From: Neonectria sp. B-13
Lineage: Eukaryota > Ascomycota > Sordariomycetes > Hypocreales > Nectriaceae
Direction: 5' to 3'
DNA: 64,000 bases
Assembly (NCBI GenBank): GCA_002682825.1
Contig: NOKP01000020.1
Span: 744,001-808,000 of the forward strand
In this document: positions 1 through 11,505 of the stretch, in pieces
Numbering within the stretch: the first letter of the stretch is position 1
Layout: each line of letters opens with the position of its first letter
Program-made: the position numbers and the translations under genes
Notes under the pieces: generated by a model
What the model saw: the letters and a program-made list of their open reading frames with translations, nothing else
The model's database searches: none
What the model was told of the DNA's origin: nothing

Positions 1-689
1 ATCTTGAGACTATTTGACCTCGACGGAGGTGTGAGTGTAGTCTCTGGAATAGACGACATGGATATCGTGCGTGACTTATTCGAGCTCTGAGTCTTGGCCC
101 GTTGCGGCTGTGGAAGGGGGGGCGACGAGGTGCCGTTATTGGCGCGGTTCAACGCGGCTACATCGACAGACTGTGAGCGACTTGCAGCATTGGCCGCAGC
201 GGCAGCCGCGCCAGACTCTGTCTTTATAGGCTCAGCGGCAAATGAAGCCAGGTGTTGTGACAGGATAGACCGGTTCTCTTCAATTGGCGTGAAGATGCTG
301 TGCGACTTTCGCTGCGGCATCTTCTTGATAGCCGAGTCCGTATTGAGCAGTGGTGGCTGAGGCCGCTCCATGGAATCCATCCTGCGTGCCACAGGCGGAG
401 GGGGCGGAGGGTCCTGCAGGCGGCGCTCACCCTGTTGCGGGGGCTGCGGTGGGGGAGGTGAAATGATCTGCGGCACAGGAGGGTTCGGAGGCAATTGTTG
501 ATGGTTTGGCTGAGGTGACGGCGTAGGTCGTGATGGTGCTTGGATCCCCTGTGAAGGCGGTTGTGATGAATAGGCAGGAGGCATGGGGGGACGTCGTTCA
601 TCCACATAAGACGGCGGCTGCGGCTGTTGCTGCTGGTGTTGCTGTTGCTGGTGTTGCTGCTGCTGCTGTTGCTGCTGCTGCTGTTGTTG

Positions 690-750
<61 letters not shown>

Positions 751-1617
751 ACTTGGCTCGACTGTTGCCCATACGAGTACGGCGGCCCCTGCTGGGCCAT
801 CAGAGGAGGGGGAGGGTTGTAGATGGGAGGAGTGGGCATGTAGCTAATCCCGGGATGCGGCGGTCCGGGCGGGGGTCCGGGCTGAGAGACCATGCCGGGG
901 CCGGGACCCATCCGGCGCATGTCGTTCCGGGAGCCTGGTCGAGACCCGATCGACGGCTGCGGGGTGTGGCCGCGCTGAATTGGGTGGCCTGGGTGGGCTT
1001 GGAAAGGACCGCCGTTGGTGCCAATTGGCGGTGATGCTGAGGGTGTATGGTGTCGGATCTGGGGGAACGGTGGTTGAGGCTGACCGTGGAAGTGCGGAGG
1101 CATCATCTGGTTCTCGATACCATCGGGCGCGTGGGGAGGGGTACCATCGGCCTCCTCTTCCTCTTCCTCGTCATTGCCACCGTTGAAGTCGGAAGGACCT
1201 TTGTGCTCGTTCGGACCGCCGTGCTATCAAAGTGTCAGTATTTGGCGCCTTTGCAGGGTACTGGGCACCGCGACTGGCCACAAGGAGAGGCTGTGGGCGG
1301 GGGGAATTAACGCGCGCAAGACTTACATATTGGTATCGAGTGATGAGGTCTCGCATGTCAGAAGACGAGTACTCGTAGAGCTTCTTGTTGTTGCCAAAGA
1401 TGAAGACGGCGACATCGACGGAGCAGAGGACGGAAAGCTCATGTGCCTTCTTGAACAAACCACCTTTTCGCTTCAAAAAGGTTCTGGAGCGCGCAAGGTT
1501 AGCTAGGCATCGCGGGAGCGCGAGCATAGACGTCGCTCGGGGGAGGAGGTGTAAAGCTTACACAGAGCGATTTCTGTCATCCTTGATGGCCTTGATCTCA
1601 ATCTTTCTTCGCCCCAT
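1..1617 (-). CDS. rlmA: MADS-box transcription factor, RlmA/MEF2 type (partial, C-terminus beyond left edge)
   Basis: Sequence-specific nuclear DNA-binding factor. In fungi this subfamily (yeast Rlm1/Smp1, Aspergillus RlmA) acts at the end of the cell-wall-integrity MAP kinase pathway. Three exons are seen: 1617-1562, 1483-1327 and 1223 to the edge, with introns 1484-1561 and 1224-1326. The start ATG opens [11 protein letters not shown], the classical beginning of a MADS box. The box continues with [18 protein letters not shown] and then the MEF2-like extension ending in DLITRYQY (about residues 1-70). An acidic Asp-Glu run follows, then a Pro/Gln/Gly-rich low-complexity region with 32 consecutive Gln encoded at 654-749. 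The frame stays open to position 1, so the end is missing. Family placement is secure; orthology to rlmA rather than another MEF2-type paralogue is inferred from the box sequence. Confidence 0.93.
654..749 (-). repeat. Polyglutamine-coding CAG/CAA tract (32 codons)
   Basis: Thirty-two uninterrupted Gln codons, a mix of CAG and CAA, lie in the third exon of the MADS-box gene. Further Gln codons broken by two His codons follow immediately. Mixed codons slow replication slippage, which suggests the length is at least partly kept by selection. Gln-rich activation regions are common in this family. Confidence 0.95.
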
Positions 1618-2860
1618 GGCGACGGTTGGCGGCTTGGATAGGCGAGTGCTAGGTGTCGCGTCCCACGCGGGGCGGAGAGGTTTTGGAGGAGACGGGGACG
1701 CGGTGGGATGGCGTCGACAGTGTCAAAACCTTCAAAGCGCGGCGCGGGAGGATGCAATGCGAGGAAGGCAGAGAGGTGAAGCTTGGCGTCGCGCCACGAG
1801 AGTTGGCTCGACAGTCGTTTCTTTCGAGAATTCAGCGTAAGCGAGGTGGACGGCAGATGACGGGCGGGTATCGAAGGGACGCTCGGTGAAGGTAGGGTAG
1901 GTCTAGCGGGTGAAGGCGAAAGGTGAAGACGGAGGCGAGGAAAGGAACGAGGCAGAAGCTGCGTCGTTGGCGCCGGATGACTTGAATGACGGAGGCGGCG
2001 GCGAGGTCGAGGTCGAGGTTGCGGTCGAGCTCGAGGGGTTTTAGAGGTGGAGGAGGAGGGACAAGGACAAGGACGAAAGACCAGGATGAGGATGGCCAAG
2101 CGACAAAGGGTCGAGCAGTAGACTTAGCACTCAAGCAGATGCGAGATGAAAGAAGAACAGCGGCGACGAGGATGAGGAAAAGAAGTGGAGGGTCGAGACA
2201 AAGCAGGGACGTGCAGGTGGGAAATTGGAACTCTGCGGTCGTTGCAAGGGGAGTAGCTGGGCGGCTGCGGTGGCCGTGGCAGTACCTCGGGCGTAGTGCG
2301 GCTGGTGTACCTCTGTCAGATGAGCCGAGCTAGGCTGGGTACCTGTACTTTCTAGCCCGCCAGGCAGGCTAATAAGTGATTAGGGACGGAGGTAGTCCGT
2401 TAGGTTGGCGGGTTAAGTAGGTAGGTTAGACTAGGTGTCCGGCCAGCCTGAAAGGGAATCTGAGAAGTGCAGGACCCTGTATTCTGTGCTGTGTCCGAGC
2501 GGTAGACAGGACTGGCTGTGTACGCGGACGTGGAAGCTTGGTGGACTGAACAGCGCCGAAGAGAGACAGGGAGGGAGAGAGAGAGCAAGAGGAACAAGAG
2601 GCGCTTGCTTGACGATTAATGCGCCTGGAGTGTATGTCCGCCTGACTGGCACTCAGCTTCCGTCCTGTTCACTGCCCAGGCCGGCGCAGTAGTCCTTCCT
2701 TTCCCCCCCGAAGCACGACGGCGAGCGGGACGAGGAGAAGGCGGGTGTCTCTGCGCGTGTGCGCTTGCCCGCGGGTGGGATTGCGATATGCGGCGCGGGA
2801 TGCGATGCGACTTGCGACGGTTTGGATGCGATGCGAATGGGGCTGAATCTGGCGTTTGAT

Positions 2861-2879
2861 GGGGGAGGGGAGGGGAGGG
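2861..2879 (+). other. G-quadruplex-type motif
   Basis: Four G runs of 5, 4, 4 and 3 bases are separated by single A bases on the plus strand. This satisfies the usual G3+N1-7 pattern with the shortest possible loops. It lies about 1.25 kb upstream of the minus-strand MADS-box start, so the G-rich strand would be the template strand of that gene if it is in the leader. Function is not shown. Confidence 0.6.
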
Positions 2880-3640
2880 TTGATGGGTTCTAATAATAGA
2901 TGGATCGTGTTCACTTGGTTTGGGGATGGAAAAGAAGGCGGTCATGCATGGAAGGAGGGAAAAAATATCGACGATGACATTGTGTGTGTTAGGTAAGTCG
3001 GTTTAGGGGCACTAAGGATGCAAGGACGGTGGGTGCATGTGGCCTGGACGTTCAGGGCCCTTGTTCCCCTAACGGCCAGCGGAGCACGCTGTAGTGAAGG
3101 CCGCTGGGGCGGGCTGGGCTAATTACTGCAGCCGGGGGCACAGCCCAGCCGCCAGCCACCGACCCAACCCGTCAGTACCTCGTTCGCGATATTCGCCAGG
3201 TTCACCACAAGAAAAAGACGGGGATCATCCTCGTGTCAGACACGCACACGCGCGCAAACAATCAGCAACATCCCTTCGCCTAGGGAAAATCTCTGTTTCT
3301 TCCCAGCCTCCCCCATTGCCATTGTACACCGCACGCAACACGCACCCGCAGGGAATGCCCCTGGACTCGGCTGCTTCAGTAGCTGCGCGTGCCTGGCTCT
3401 GTCGATCATGCGTGGGAAGAATTTGGAGCGAGCTGCTTCTGCCTCTGTTTCAATGTCGCCAGCAAAGACCCACACACTCTCTCTCTGTGTATCTGTCTGT
3501 CTCTCGTCTTTCTGTCTTTCTGATTCCCAAATGTCTCCAGTTCTACAAGAACGTTTCCCTGTTTGAATGCTCCGACTTACACACAATCGCCCAGACTAAA
3601 TCTAGCACAAAACATCCCGAGAGCTCTGGCCATGTCCTGG

Positions 3641-3674
3641 CTCGAGTGTCCCTGCCTCGAGTGTCCCTGCCTCG
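3641..3674. repeat. 15-bp tandem duplication
   Basis: The 15-base unit CTCGAGTGTCCCTGC occurs twice without a gap and is followed by the start of a third copy. It is in non-coding DNA. Confidence 0.85.
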
Positions 3675-4858
3675 GAGCTAATTCCCAGCTGTGCTAATCA
3701 GGCTAAAGCCCAGTCCAGTCCATGCCATGATCGATTCGGCTCCTGTCAATCTATCCATCACACGCGGCTTTGCGCTTGCTTAGGCGACAGTGCCGCCGTT
3801 AAAGTCGCTTGTGACGCACAGGCACGCGCCTCGCAGTCACGGCTCCGGCCGTCCTCTGACCTCACCTCACAGCAAGTGGAAACAACACTCGTTGGCCGAG
3901 GCTGCGAGAATCGACTCCCAGCCCCGGATCATTTGTTTCATACCCTGGTCCGGCATTTGCTCAGCCTCGCTGCCTCTCCGCTGTTCGTTGTTTGTTGTTC
4001 GCTGTTCGCTGTCCGTTATCCTCCCTCCCTCCCCGCTTTCCGGTTCTCCACCGGCCATGCATGGAGGGAAGAGTGGTTTGCAGTTGCTTGTCAGCCAACA
4101 CTAACCAGTACCGTACCTGGGCCGCGAGAAATGCGGCCGTATTTCGTGTCGGGCTCGGGCATCGTCATCTCACCTGCAAGCACTCATCCTGCAGCAGCCC
4201 ATTGCTCGTATTCATTGTCTTGTCGAACCATGATACCAAGGTATGTTAGCAACTCGAATCAGAACAGTGTCAGCGTCAGTGTCTATCCCTCAACTCTCCA
4301 CCCGAGATGCCTACATACGCCCGCTTCGTCTCACCTGTTGACCGTCCCCAGCCTTGCTGGATACAACCTCACCCCAGCCAAGGAATCACGTCCTGCCTGT
4401 AAACATCCATTCACAGCCTCCTCCTTGAGCTAGAAAACCACCAAAGCCTCCTCAGATAAGCGCCCGCTTCTACCCACCCAGTCACCGTACAATGTGCTAT
4501 GAAGGGCGACCAACGAAAAAGCACCAGATTGGCCATGACTGGATGCCACCATCTCCATTCTCCATTCTCTCCGTCGTCCGTGAGTCCTCCTCCCTCGCTC
4601 CCGTTTCTAAATATAAATCCCGCCCCCATCCCGGGACCCAGAAACTCATGGCCACTCCACCCGCAATCCACCACCCGCATCCACACCCACATGCAACTCA
4701 GTCCTCGCAGGCCAATTAGCCCACATTTTCGCTCCTCAACATCCGTCACTGGTCAGGCCTCGTTTCGAAGCTGCAGGAAATGGGGCTAATTTGTCGTATT
4801 AGCCTGCCTTGGCACCCAGAAACCCAGACACACCAGACACTTATCACCACCACCCGTC

Positions 4859-4899
4859 CACACACACACACATCATCACAAATCACACACACATCACAC
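4859..4899. repeat. CA microsatellite
   Basis: Two short runs of CA dinucleotides are separated by CATCATCACAAAT-like sequence in non-coding DNA upstream of the MADS-box gene. It is a simple repeat with no further meaning visible. Confidence 0.8.
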
Positions 4900-5597
4900 G
4901 GCCCTTCACCGCATCTCATCCCCAGCACTCCCAGCTTTCCCCGTATCCGTGTCTGTGCTGTGGTGTGCCCCTTTCAATCTGCCTTGTCTTACTTTCTTGT
5001 GCCCTTTTCCGCCTTGCCTCGTCGTGATCCGCCTAATCCCGCCTAGCCCTCCTAGTCTCCTCCAATTAGCCCGCTTATTCCACGTGTTGAATTGAGGATA
5101 CCAATCCTTCTTCGTCATTGCCCACCGCCAACCCAGTCACCTCTCCATCCATTCATCCTCTGCCATCATAGCACTCAATGTAACATTGCCAAGTCTGAAT
5201 TATATTCATGCGGGGTATTATTGCCAACTTAGAAACTGAACGAGCACTTTCCCGGACTTTTGAGCATGCCTTGCCTTGCCTTCCCAATTCCTTCCCCTGA
5301 ATAATCCAGGGCCAATCCTTAACCACAATGCCGTAACTCCTGATTCAATGCATTCATTCCTTTCCCTCAAATGCTGAGACTTGCGTGCATCAAGCTTCGA
5401 CCTTGCACTATTTTCCGCCTATCCTTATTCCACCGAGAATATTCAACCCGTAGCCCTCATCAAAGACCATGGACTGAATCGATCCGATCATGCCATCAAC
5501 ATCCCAGCCCATGTCTCGAAGCGAGGTCGTCGTCATGAGTCCAGCTATTCTCCTCGGCCGCAGGCGTCGTGCATACCAAGACCACGGTTGATCTGGT

Positions 5598-8500
5598 TTA
5601 GATGGGCGATCCAGCATTGCCAGATGGGGCATTGTAGTTACCAAAGCCACCGTGCTCCGCGGCACCGTTGTCTGCTTTCATAGTCCCGTTGAGCAGAGGA
5701 CATAACCTTTCGCCACACAATTAGTAAAATATTCTGCAAAGATTGTCAAGATGATTTGAGATGGTGGAGTTGACGCTTGTCAGTTCCGGAGCGACCCATA
5801 GCGGTATTTGGGCTTTGCTCGTTCTCGTCTGAGCCGCTCTCGTCTGCGCCGCTCCCTCTCCAGGCGCTCGCGTTTTTCTTGTTCCGCAAGTCGCTTCCGC
5901 TCGCGCGCAATCCGTTGCAGCTCTTCCTTCCGCTTCTTCTCCTGCTCTGCTTTCTCCTCTTTCTCCCTCTTGGCTTCTGCGGCGCGGCGAGCTTGTTCTT
6001 GTTTCTTCTCTGCCTTTGCACGTTCTCGAGACGCAGCTTGCTCTAGTTTCGCGAGCTCTTGCGCCTTCTTCCGAGCCTCCAAGTCGCTCTTCTCGAGGCT
6101 TTGGTGAAGGATGCTTTTCTGTGTCCGCTTCCTTCCACTCTTGGTTTCGTCTCCCACTTGAGAACTCCACCAATCAAAAGACAAGCGAGGGGGTGGTGAA
6201 ATGGGGCAATCCATACTTTTTGTTTGTCTTGATGTGACCAACCTGTCCACAATTGGCACACTTTCGCGTCGTTCCAGTGGGGATCTTCTCTGCTCCGTTG
6301 ACCTTGGGGGACCCGGCGTCCCCGGCGCTGGCTTTGTGATGCAGCTCCTTCTGCTGTTCTCGGGCTTGTCGTCGTGCCTTATTCTTTTCCAGTCTTTCGA
6401 GCTCCTTCTTAATTCTAATTGACGGTCAGTCTCGGGCTCCACGTTGCCATCAATTGAGCTAACATACCTAATGCCCGCAAGACGGTCGTGGTCGGCATTA
6501 CCCGTAGGTCGAGAGCTGTAAATGCTGTTGCAAGATATACGTAAGCTGGTGCCCTCAACTCTAGTCCAATAATGTCCCTCTCTGAACCAGGACTGCTAAC
6601 ACCATAAGAGTGTGATAGCTTCTTCTTGGAGGACTGCCTCCTCGGTTGTTGCTGAACGATTCGGTTGGAATTGGGTGGGTGCACGTACTCTCTCATCTCC
6701 AGATCCGCCTCTGTTCGCCGCTTCATATACTGCGATATCACTACTGGATCGTGAACAATTTCAACTCGGCTTTGCGTCGTACCGTCCGCCATCCGAACCT
6801 CTCGGGTGATGCGGATCGTGCGCTTCTGGTGGCGACTGGACGAAGTCAAACCACTAATTTGGCTGGTGCCGTCATCGAACTGAGCGGGTGTCGCGGCCGA
6901 CTGCACGTTAAATCTGTCGTCTTCGTCCTCAGTCACTGCGACGTCTTTATCGTCGTGCTCCTGGTGGTCGGAGAGTGTCGACTTCTGCTTCTCCCAGATC
7001 TCGCGGATGCCCTCCTCATACATTGCCTGCTGCTTCTTGACATTGTATGCGTGGCCGCCATTGGCTCTCTTCTCACGCTCCATGGCGTCTGCAGACGTGG
7101 CAAGAGGGCCCTGCACTGCCTCGATGTATCCGCCCTTCATCGATGTCCTGATGAAGCTGAAACCGAGTCCATGGCCAGTGGGATCTCCCTCACCGTGAAG
7201 TTGAAGCATGGCTTTCTGGGCGCAAGCGTCAATAAAGGCTTTTGTGGTCTTCCAAGGTGCCATCTTGTCGGCAAGTGTCTCTTCTTGCTTCTCTGGCGCT
7301 TTCTTGGTTCCCTTGGCGACTCTGCTGCCGTCATCTTCGACATCCTCCTCTTCGGCATCCACTTCCTGGACCTGAACGTCATCCTCGATGTTCGCGTTTC
7401 GAGGATCGTAACCGGCATCCTCCAGTTCCTTGATACCAAGCTGCATGGCATCAAGCAGAGACACCTCCTCCGGCTTGATCATGGACCTGACCGAACTCTC
7501 ATCGGGGAGAACTTCCCCAGGCTTCAGCCGCCACATGCCTTTCTCGCCACTTTCTCTGTCATACTGAAGAAACTCCTTCAACTTCTGGCGATTTTGAGTG
7601 TCCGTCGATTCGGCAATGTGCTTAGTAATATCCGACAGTTGACAATTGTCTGTGACGCTATGTCGTATCATGCGGAACGCGAGCATCTTCATCCTGTTCT
7701 TGGAAGCATTTGTGACCTTTCTGCTGTGCGGGCCAGGAACCTCGACCGAGGGGAACTGTTGTCCAACTACGTGCAGGTGGTCGATTTTGTGAAGGAACCA
7801 TTTCGAACCGTACTCGCCCGTGCTGCTTCGGACAACAAGGAAATCACTATTGCGTGGGGTGTGTTTGAATACTGGTGCGCGGTACATCTCATTGTGCAAG
7901 GTTGGCACGGTCTCGCCAGAGTCAACGGTTCCGAACAGTGAAAATGGAGACCGATCTTCGGGAAGAAGCATGCGATACTCGCCCAATTCTTGTTTCGGCA
8001 GCTGCTCGTCTTCGTTGGTGTCCTTTCTTCGATAGTAGTTGATCAAACGGTTGCCCATTCCGAAGTTGCTGATCACTCGAGGTCGTTGTTCACAGTACTC
8101 GAAGAGGACGGCTGTGGAGTTGTCGTTGATGCTGAGATCCTTAGACTTCAGGAACACTTCGTGTGCCTTGCCCTTCATCTGCTTGCGCTTATGATGGTTG
8201 GGCTTGTCAAATTTGATGACGTGGCCAGCAAACTTCTTGTACCTGAAGCGAGGGCGATGATACTCATCGGTCGTACCACCGAGCTTAACTTTGTAGTACG
8301 GCCATGAGAGCTTGATGGCAGGCATGCTGTGTTCGACCGAGATGTTGCCAAGAGTCGCGCGAACCTTGCTCTGGTGGTTCTCCTTCAGGGCCTCGTACGC
8401 CTCGTCGTTCGAAATGTTGAATCGTTGGGAGACATCCCGACCCAGATTGCCGTTGGCCATGCGCTTCAGTTTGGTCTCCTGGCGTGGCCTCTTGGCAGCG

Positions 8501-9672
8501 CGCTGGAAGTCCTGGGTCTCCAAGAGAAGATAAGGGTCGCTCATGTCCAAGTGGACACGCTTGGCGCCTCGTCGAGTTGCATCCTCAAAGTTGTCGAAAC
8601 TGGGAGCTGCGTATCGGGGAATCTCGGGCAGGCCGAGCTTAACGGTTTTGCGCTTCTTCGGGTGCGGCTGCGCTTCGTCCATGTCCATCAAAAACTCGGC
8701 ATCCCACTCATCGTCCTGCTCCTCAATCTGATGCTTCCGCGACTGAAGCAGCTCCTGTTCGGCGGCTTGAAGCGCTTTGAAATCCTCCTCCACAGTGCTG
8801 ATATGAACGCTCCAGTCCTCACAGGCCAGCTCGATGTCGCGAAGGGAGAATCCCGCGATAGTCTCCGAGTCAGATTCCTGATCGACGTCGAACTGCACAG
8901 TATCCCCGGCGCGTTCAAACTCGTCCTGGCCACAAGGAACGAGCCCTCTAGCCTCTAGCTCTTGCGCCTTCTTTCGAGTCGTCGTCGCTGGGCCGGGAAT
9001 TCGGAAGAGCTTTTCCTGGTCGGGGGCAAGGTCGAGGCTGAGTTTACTGGTGACAAGATGTTTGGGCTTCTTCGTAGGTTTCTTTTCCTTCCAGGTCGCC
9101 TTCTTTGGGGGCAAAAGCTCACTCCATGTCAAGACGTGTCCCTTTTTAAAGGCGGGCCAGGTAGCTTTTAAGAGATCTTCGACCGTCTCGGCGGGTGCAG
9201 GGATATCGGGATCTTGGTTTGCGCCGTTGCGAGGCTCGGGATCGAAGTTGATACCGGGGAAGCTGAGTCCAGAATCCATCGGCTGGGTGTCTTCTCCAGC
9301 TTCGGCATCGCGGACGTGGGGTGCAGGTGATGAAGGGCCGAGGATAGGATCAATCGGAGAGGATGCTCCCTCGCCGAATAAGTCGTCTGCGTCGTTGCTA
9401 GTTCCTCCGTCGTCAGTCAAGCCCGGCATCTCCAAGGAGGCGCCCGCGCTGGGCTCCTCTTCGTCGGGCAGGTCATCATCGCTAATGTCCTCGAAATCCT
9501 CCGCATCGTCGGCCTTGTTGGTCTGGTCAAATGGTGTGTCGTCGAGCTTGAGGCCGCCGCTGGCGCCGTCCTGGCTCTGTTCGAGCAGGCGCGCAATCTC
9601 GCGTTCATCGGCGGCGTTCTGGGCCTTCCAGGCAGTGTCGTCCAGGGACGAGAAGTCGGTGTTCTCGGCCAT
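5598..9672 (-). CDS. TAF1: Transcription initiation factor TFIID subunit 1 (TAF1)
   Basis: Largest TFIID subunit, a nuclear scaffold of RNA polymerase II preinitiation. Exons are 9672-6689, 6524-6468, 6414-6217 and 5706-5598, giving 1115 residues. An acidic N-terminus (about 1-130) precedes the conserved DUF3591 core (roughly residues 430-850). The core is followed by the block GNADHDRLAGIR then KKELERLEKNKARR, typical of the TAF1 C-terminal part. A CCHC zinc knuckle lies near residues 1065-1080 (CANCGQVGHIKTNKKLC), and its last Cys is encoded in the final exon. No bromodomain is present, as usual in fungi. Introns are 6525-6688 (acceptor uncertain; 6516 is an alternative), 6415-6467 and 5707-6216. 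The last is unusually long at 510 bp and contains a long open charged frame (see findings). The start was chosen at the first ATG, in good context with an acidic N-terminus. Confidence 0.95.
5707..6216 (-). other. Last intron of TAF1 carrying a charged open reading frame
   Basis: Donor GTATGG and acceptor AAAG join AAC AAA AA to G TTA TGT and restore the zinc knuckle. The intron is about ten times the usual size here. In one frame it is open for about 145 codons up to a TGA at 5780. The translated product would be almost entirely Glu, Lys, Arg, Ala and Gln, predicted coiled coil or single alpha helix. A CTGAC branch-like site lies about 75 bases before the acceptor. Simple retention would end the protein 14 residues after the knuckle His-side block, because the TAF1 frame meets a TGA. 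Confidence 0.7.
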
Positions 9673-11037
9673 AGTTGCAGCGCTGAAATCTCCCCTCTCG
9701 AAGGCTCCGAAGCCGCGGCAGTATGTCGATGTTTATAGCATGCTTCGCTTAGCAGGGGCGTCCTCACATCGGGCGGAGGGGACGGGGGCGGAAGGAGAGG
9801 AAGAGGTCGTAGGCGGGAGGCGTGAACGGTTGTGAGGGTGGATTCGCGGTTGCGCTCAAGGTCGCGCGGCTTGGGAAGTTGCAGCGGCCTAGCAATGCTG
9901 AGTCAGCCAAAAGGAGTTAGCGGCAGATGGATGGACACAAAGGTGGTCCATGCACCAGTGGCGCAGTTAAAAAGCTGTCGGTGGATGTGGCGCCAAGGCT
10001 CAACGCCAAACGACTCCAACACAACAGCCAGAATTGTTTTAACGTACCTCTGGTTGTTGTTGGTGGCGCTTATTGAAGCAGTATTGTAAGGGGGGCAAAT
10101 GTACCAGCGCGCCTCTTTCTTTGTTCTTGTTTAGCTGAGCCTAGTCGGTGGGGTACCTGGTGCAACAATGCTGAGTTCTAGCCAAAAAGAGGATACACTT
10201 CTTAATATTGGGATGAGGATCTGTAAATAAACAGTCGAGAGGAAGGAACGGGTGTGGTGGGCAGTAGCGAGCGTATGTATGTTGAGGAAGAAGGAGGATA
10301 AGTGGTGTGGGGCACAATAAGTATTCAGGACTACAGTGAATCAAGGACTGGCGAGTCAAACCTGACTAGAGATGGAGAGAATATAATCTTGAAGAACTGG
10401 TATGCACTTTACTTTAAACTAACCAAACTTGCCTTTAAAGCACAAAACCCTGTCCTTAGGTGAAATTGCCGACATCGTACAGGGTAAACTCGAGATCCCA
10501 AGGCTCAGGGCTACAGTATATTTAGAATATTGCCTTTGAGACGACGGCATGCGGGCTTTTTATCTCATCGTGAACTGTGTCGTACGAACTGTTGAGAATT
10601 CTGTTCAAAGTTTTCGGGACAGGATGCGCAAAGGCGCCCGTCACTACTGTTCATGAGTGTGAAGAATTTACAGCAGACGACAAAGTCGGGATCGTCGGAC
10701 CCCACTGGAAAACATGCCAAAAATTTCATTTAAGCTACCGGATCAAATCCCAATTAAATCTTGTTGCAAGTAGCCCAGCGACACATGCCCGAATGTTCCC
10801 TAGCAGCCGAGAAAAGAATTGGTCAGTTGAAGAGTGCTGGACCATTGAACTCACGAGGTTGCAAGTGGGAGACCTCGCCCGCAAACACGGTCGCGTCGAC
10901 CATCCTCGAACAAGGCTGTGCCCCTTCCGTATGAATACCAGAAAAAGGGCCACAAAGCAGATATACAAACCCTAAAAGTAAAACTGTATATAACTGTTGA
11001 AACCAACCGCTAAGTTCTCTGCTCATTCCCTCTTTTC
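9673..11037. other. Intergenic: TAF1 promoter side, no gene seen
   Basis: No domain-bearing frame was found. The first few hundred bases are the minus-strand promoter and leader of TAF1. The remainder is moderately AT-rich with only short chance frames on both strands. Confidence 0.55.
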
Positions 11038-11505
11038 CGTAGCCCCGGCACAACGGAGTGCGAGCCCTCATCGAGCAGTTTCTCACCAACGATGTGGAGC
11101 GCAAGCATATCTTCCACGTAATCAACATCCGCGCGGGTCACTCGTACGACGCGCGATGACCGGAAGGCACTGTATCAACTGGCCACCGAGTTCAAAGCTC
11201 TGGATGAGGGGGCTGAGTCAATCGCCGCGAAGTGCCCTGGGTACTTTCTTACACTGTCCGTCGGACCATCGCCCGCATCCTGATATGGAGGACAACAAGT
11301 CAAACAGCTCGAGAAGGAAGTTTAGTGTCCCGGATCAACGGCTTCTTCCGGAATCTCAAGACTACTAGTTGGGTTACAAGCTCAAAGTACACGCAGACGT
11401 GTATCCCACCGTTGAACTCCAGCAGCTTGTAATCCACGCCAGCGACAACACCTTCCCATTCACGTCTTCCACCGAGACAATCCCCCCCCCGAAGTAGCCT
11501 CACTG
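11038..11505 (+). pseudogene. Decayed coding relic, family unknown
   Basis: The plus strand shows protein-like blocks in alternating frames. One runs from about 11070 (RALIEQFLTNDVERKHIFHV) to a stop near 11155. A second continues immediately in another frame (KALYQLATEFKALDEGAE) for about 45 residues. A third near 11375-11495 reads KLKVHADVYPTVELQQLVIH and ends at a stop. The codon and residue choice looks like real coding sequence, but stops and frame changes interrupt it and no intron signals repair it. A further fragment may extend to about 11760. I do not recognise the parent family, and whether this is one gene or several fragments is unclear. Confidence 0.4.

Larger units (their letters stand above)
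1618..5597. other. Long non-coding stretch between the MADS-box start and the TAF1 stop
   Basis: About 4 kb without a credible gene. The reading frames here are short, overlap on both strands and show no domain. It holds the MADS gene promoter and probably a long 5' leader on the minus strand. Visible low-complexity features are a direct GGATGCGATGCGA pair (2798 and 2824), a G-run element at 2861-2879, pyrimidine-rich tracts near 3470-3525, a 15-bp tandem at 3641-3674 and CA repeats near 4859-4899. Confidence 0.6.

Noticed and set aside
3094..3681. 195-codon plus-strand frame
   Set aside because: Low-complexity pyrimidine-rich DNA, no domain, no intron signals.
5780..6442. 220-codon minus-strand frame taken as a separate gene
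   Set aside because: Its first third overlaps the true TAF1 exon in another frame, and no promoter or start is apparent. It is treated as intron content with possible alternative use.
6646..7941. 431-codon plus-strand open frame
   Set aside because: It lies wholly antisense to the conserved TAF1 core, starts without context and shows no domain. It follows from the codon bias of the opposite strand.
9050..9835. 261-codon plus-strand Ser-rich frame
   Set aside because: Antisense to the acidic TAF1 N-terminus; no domain.
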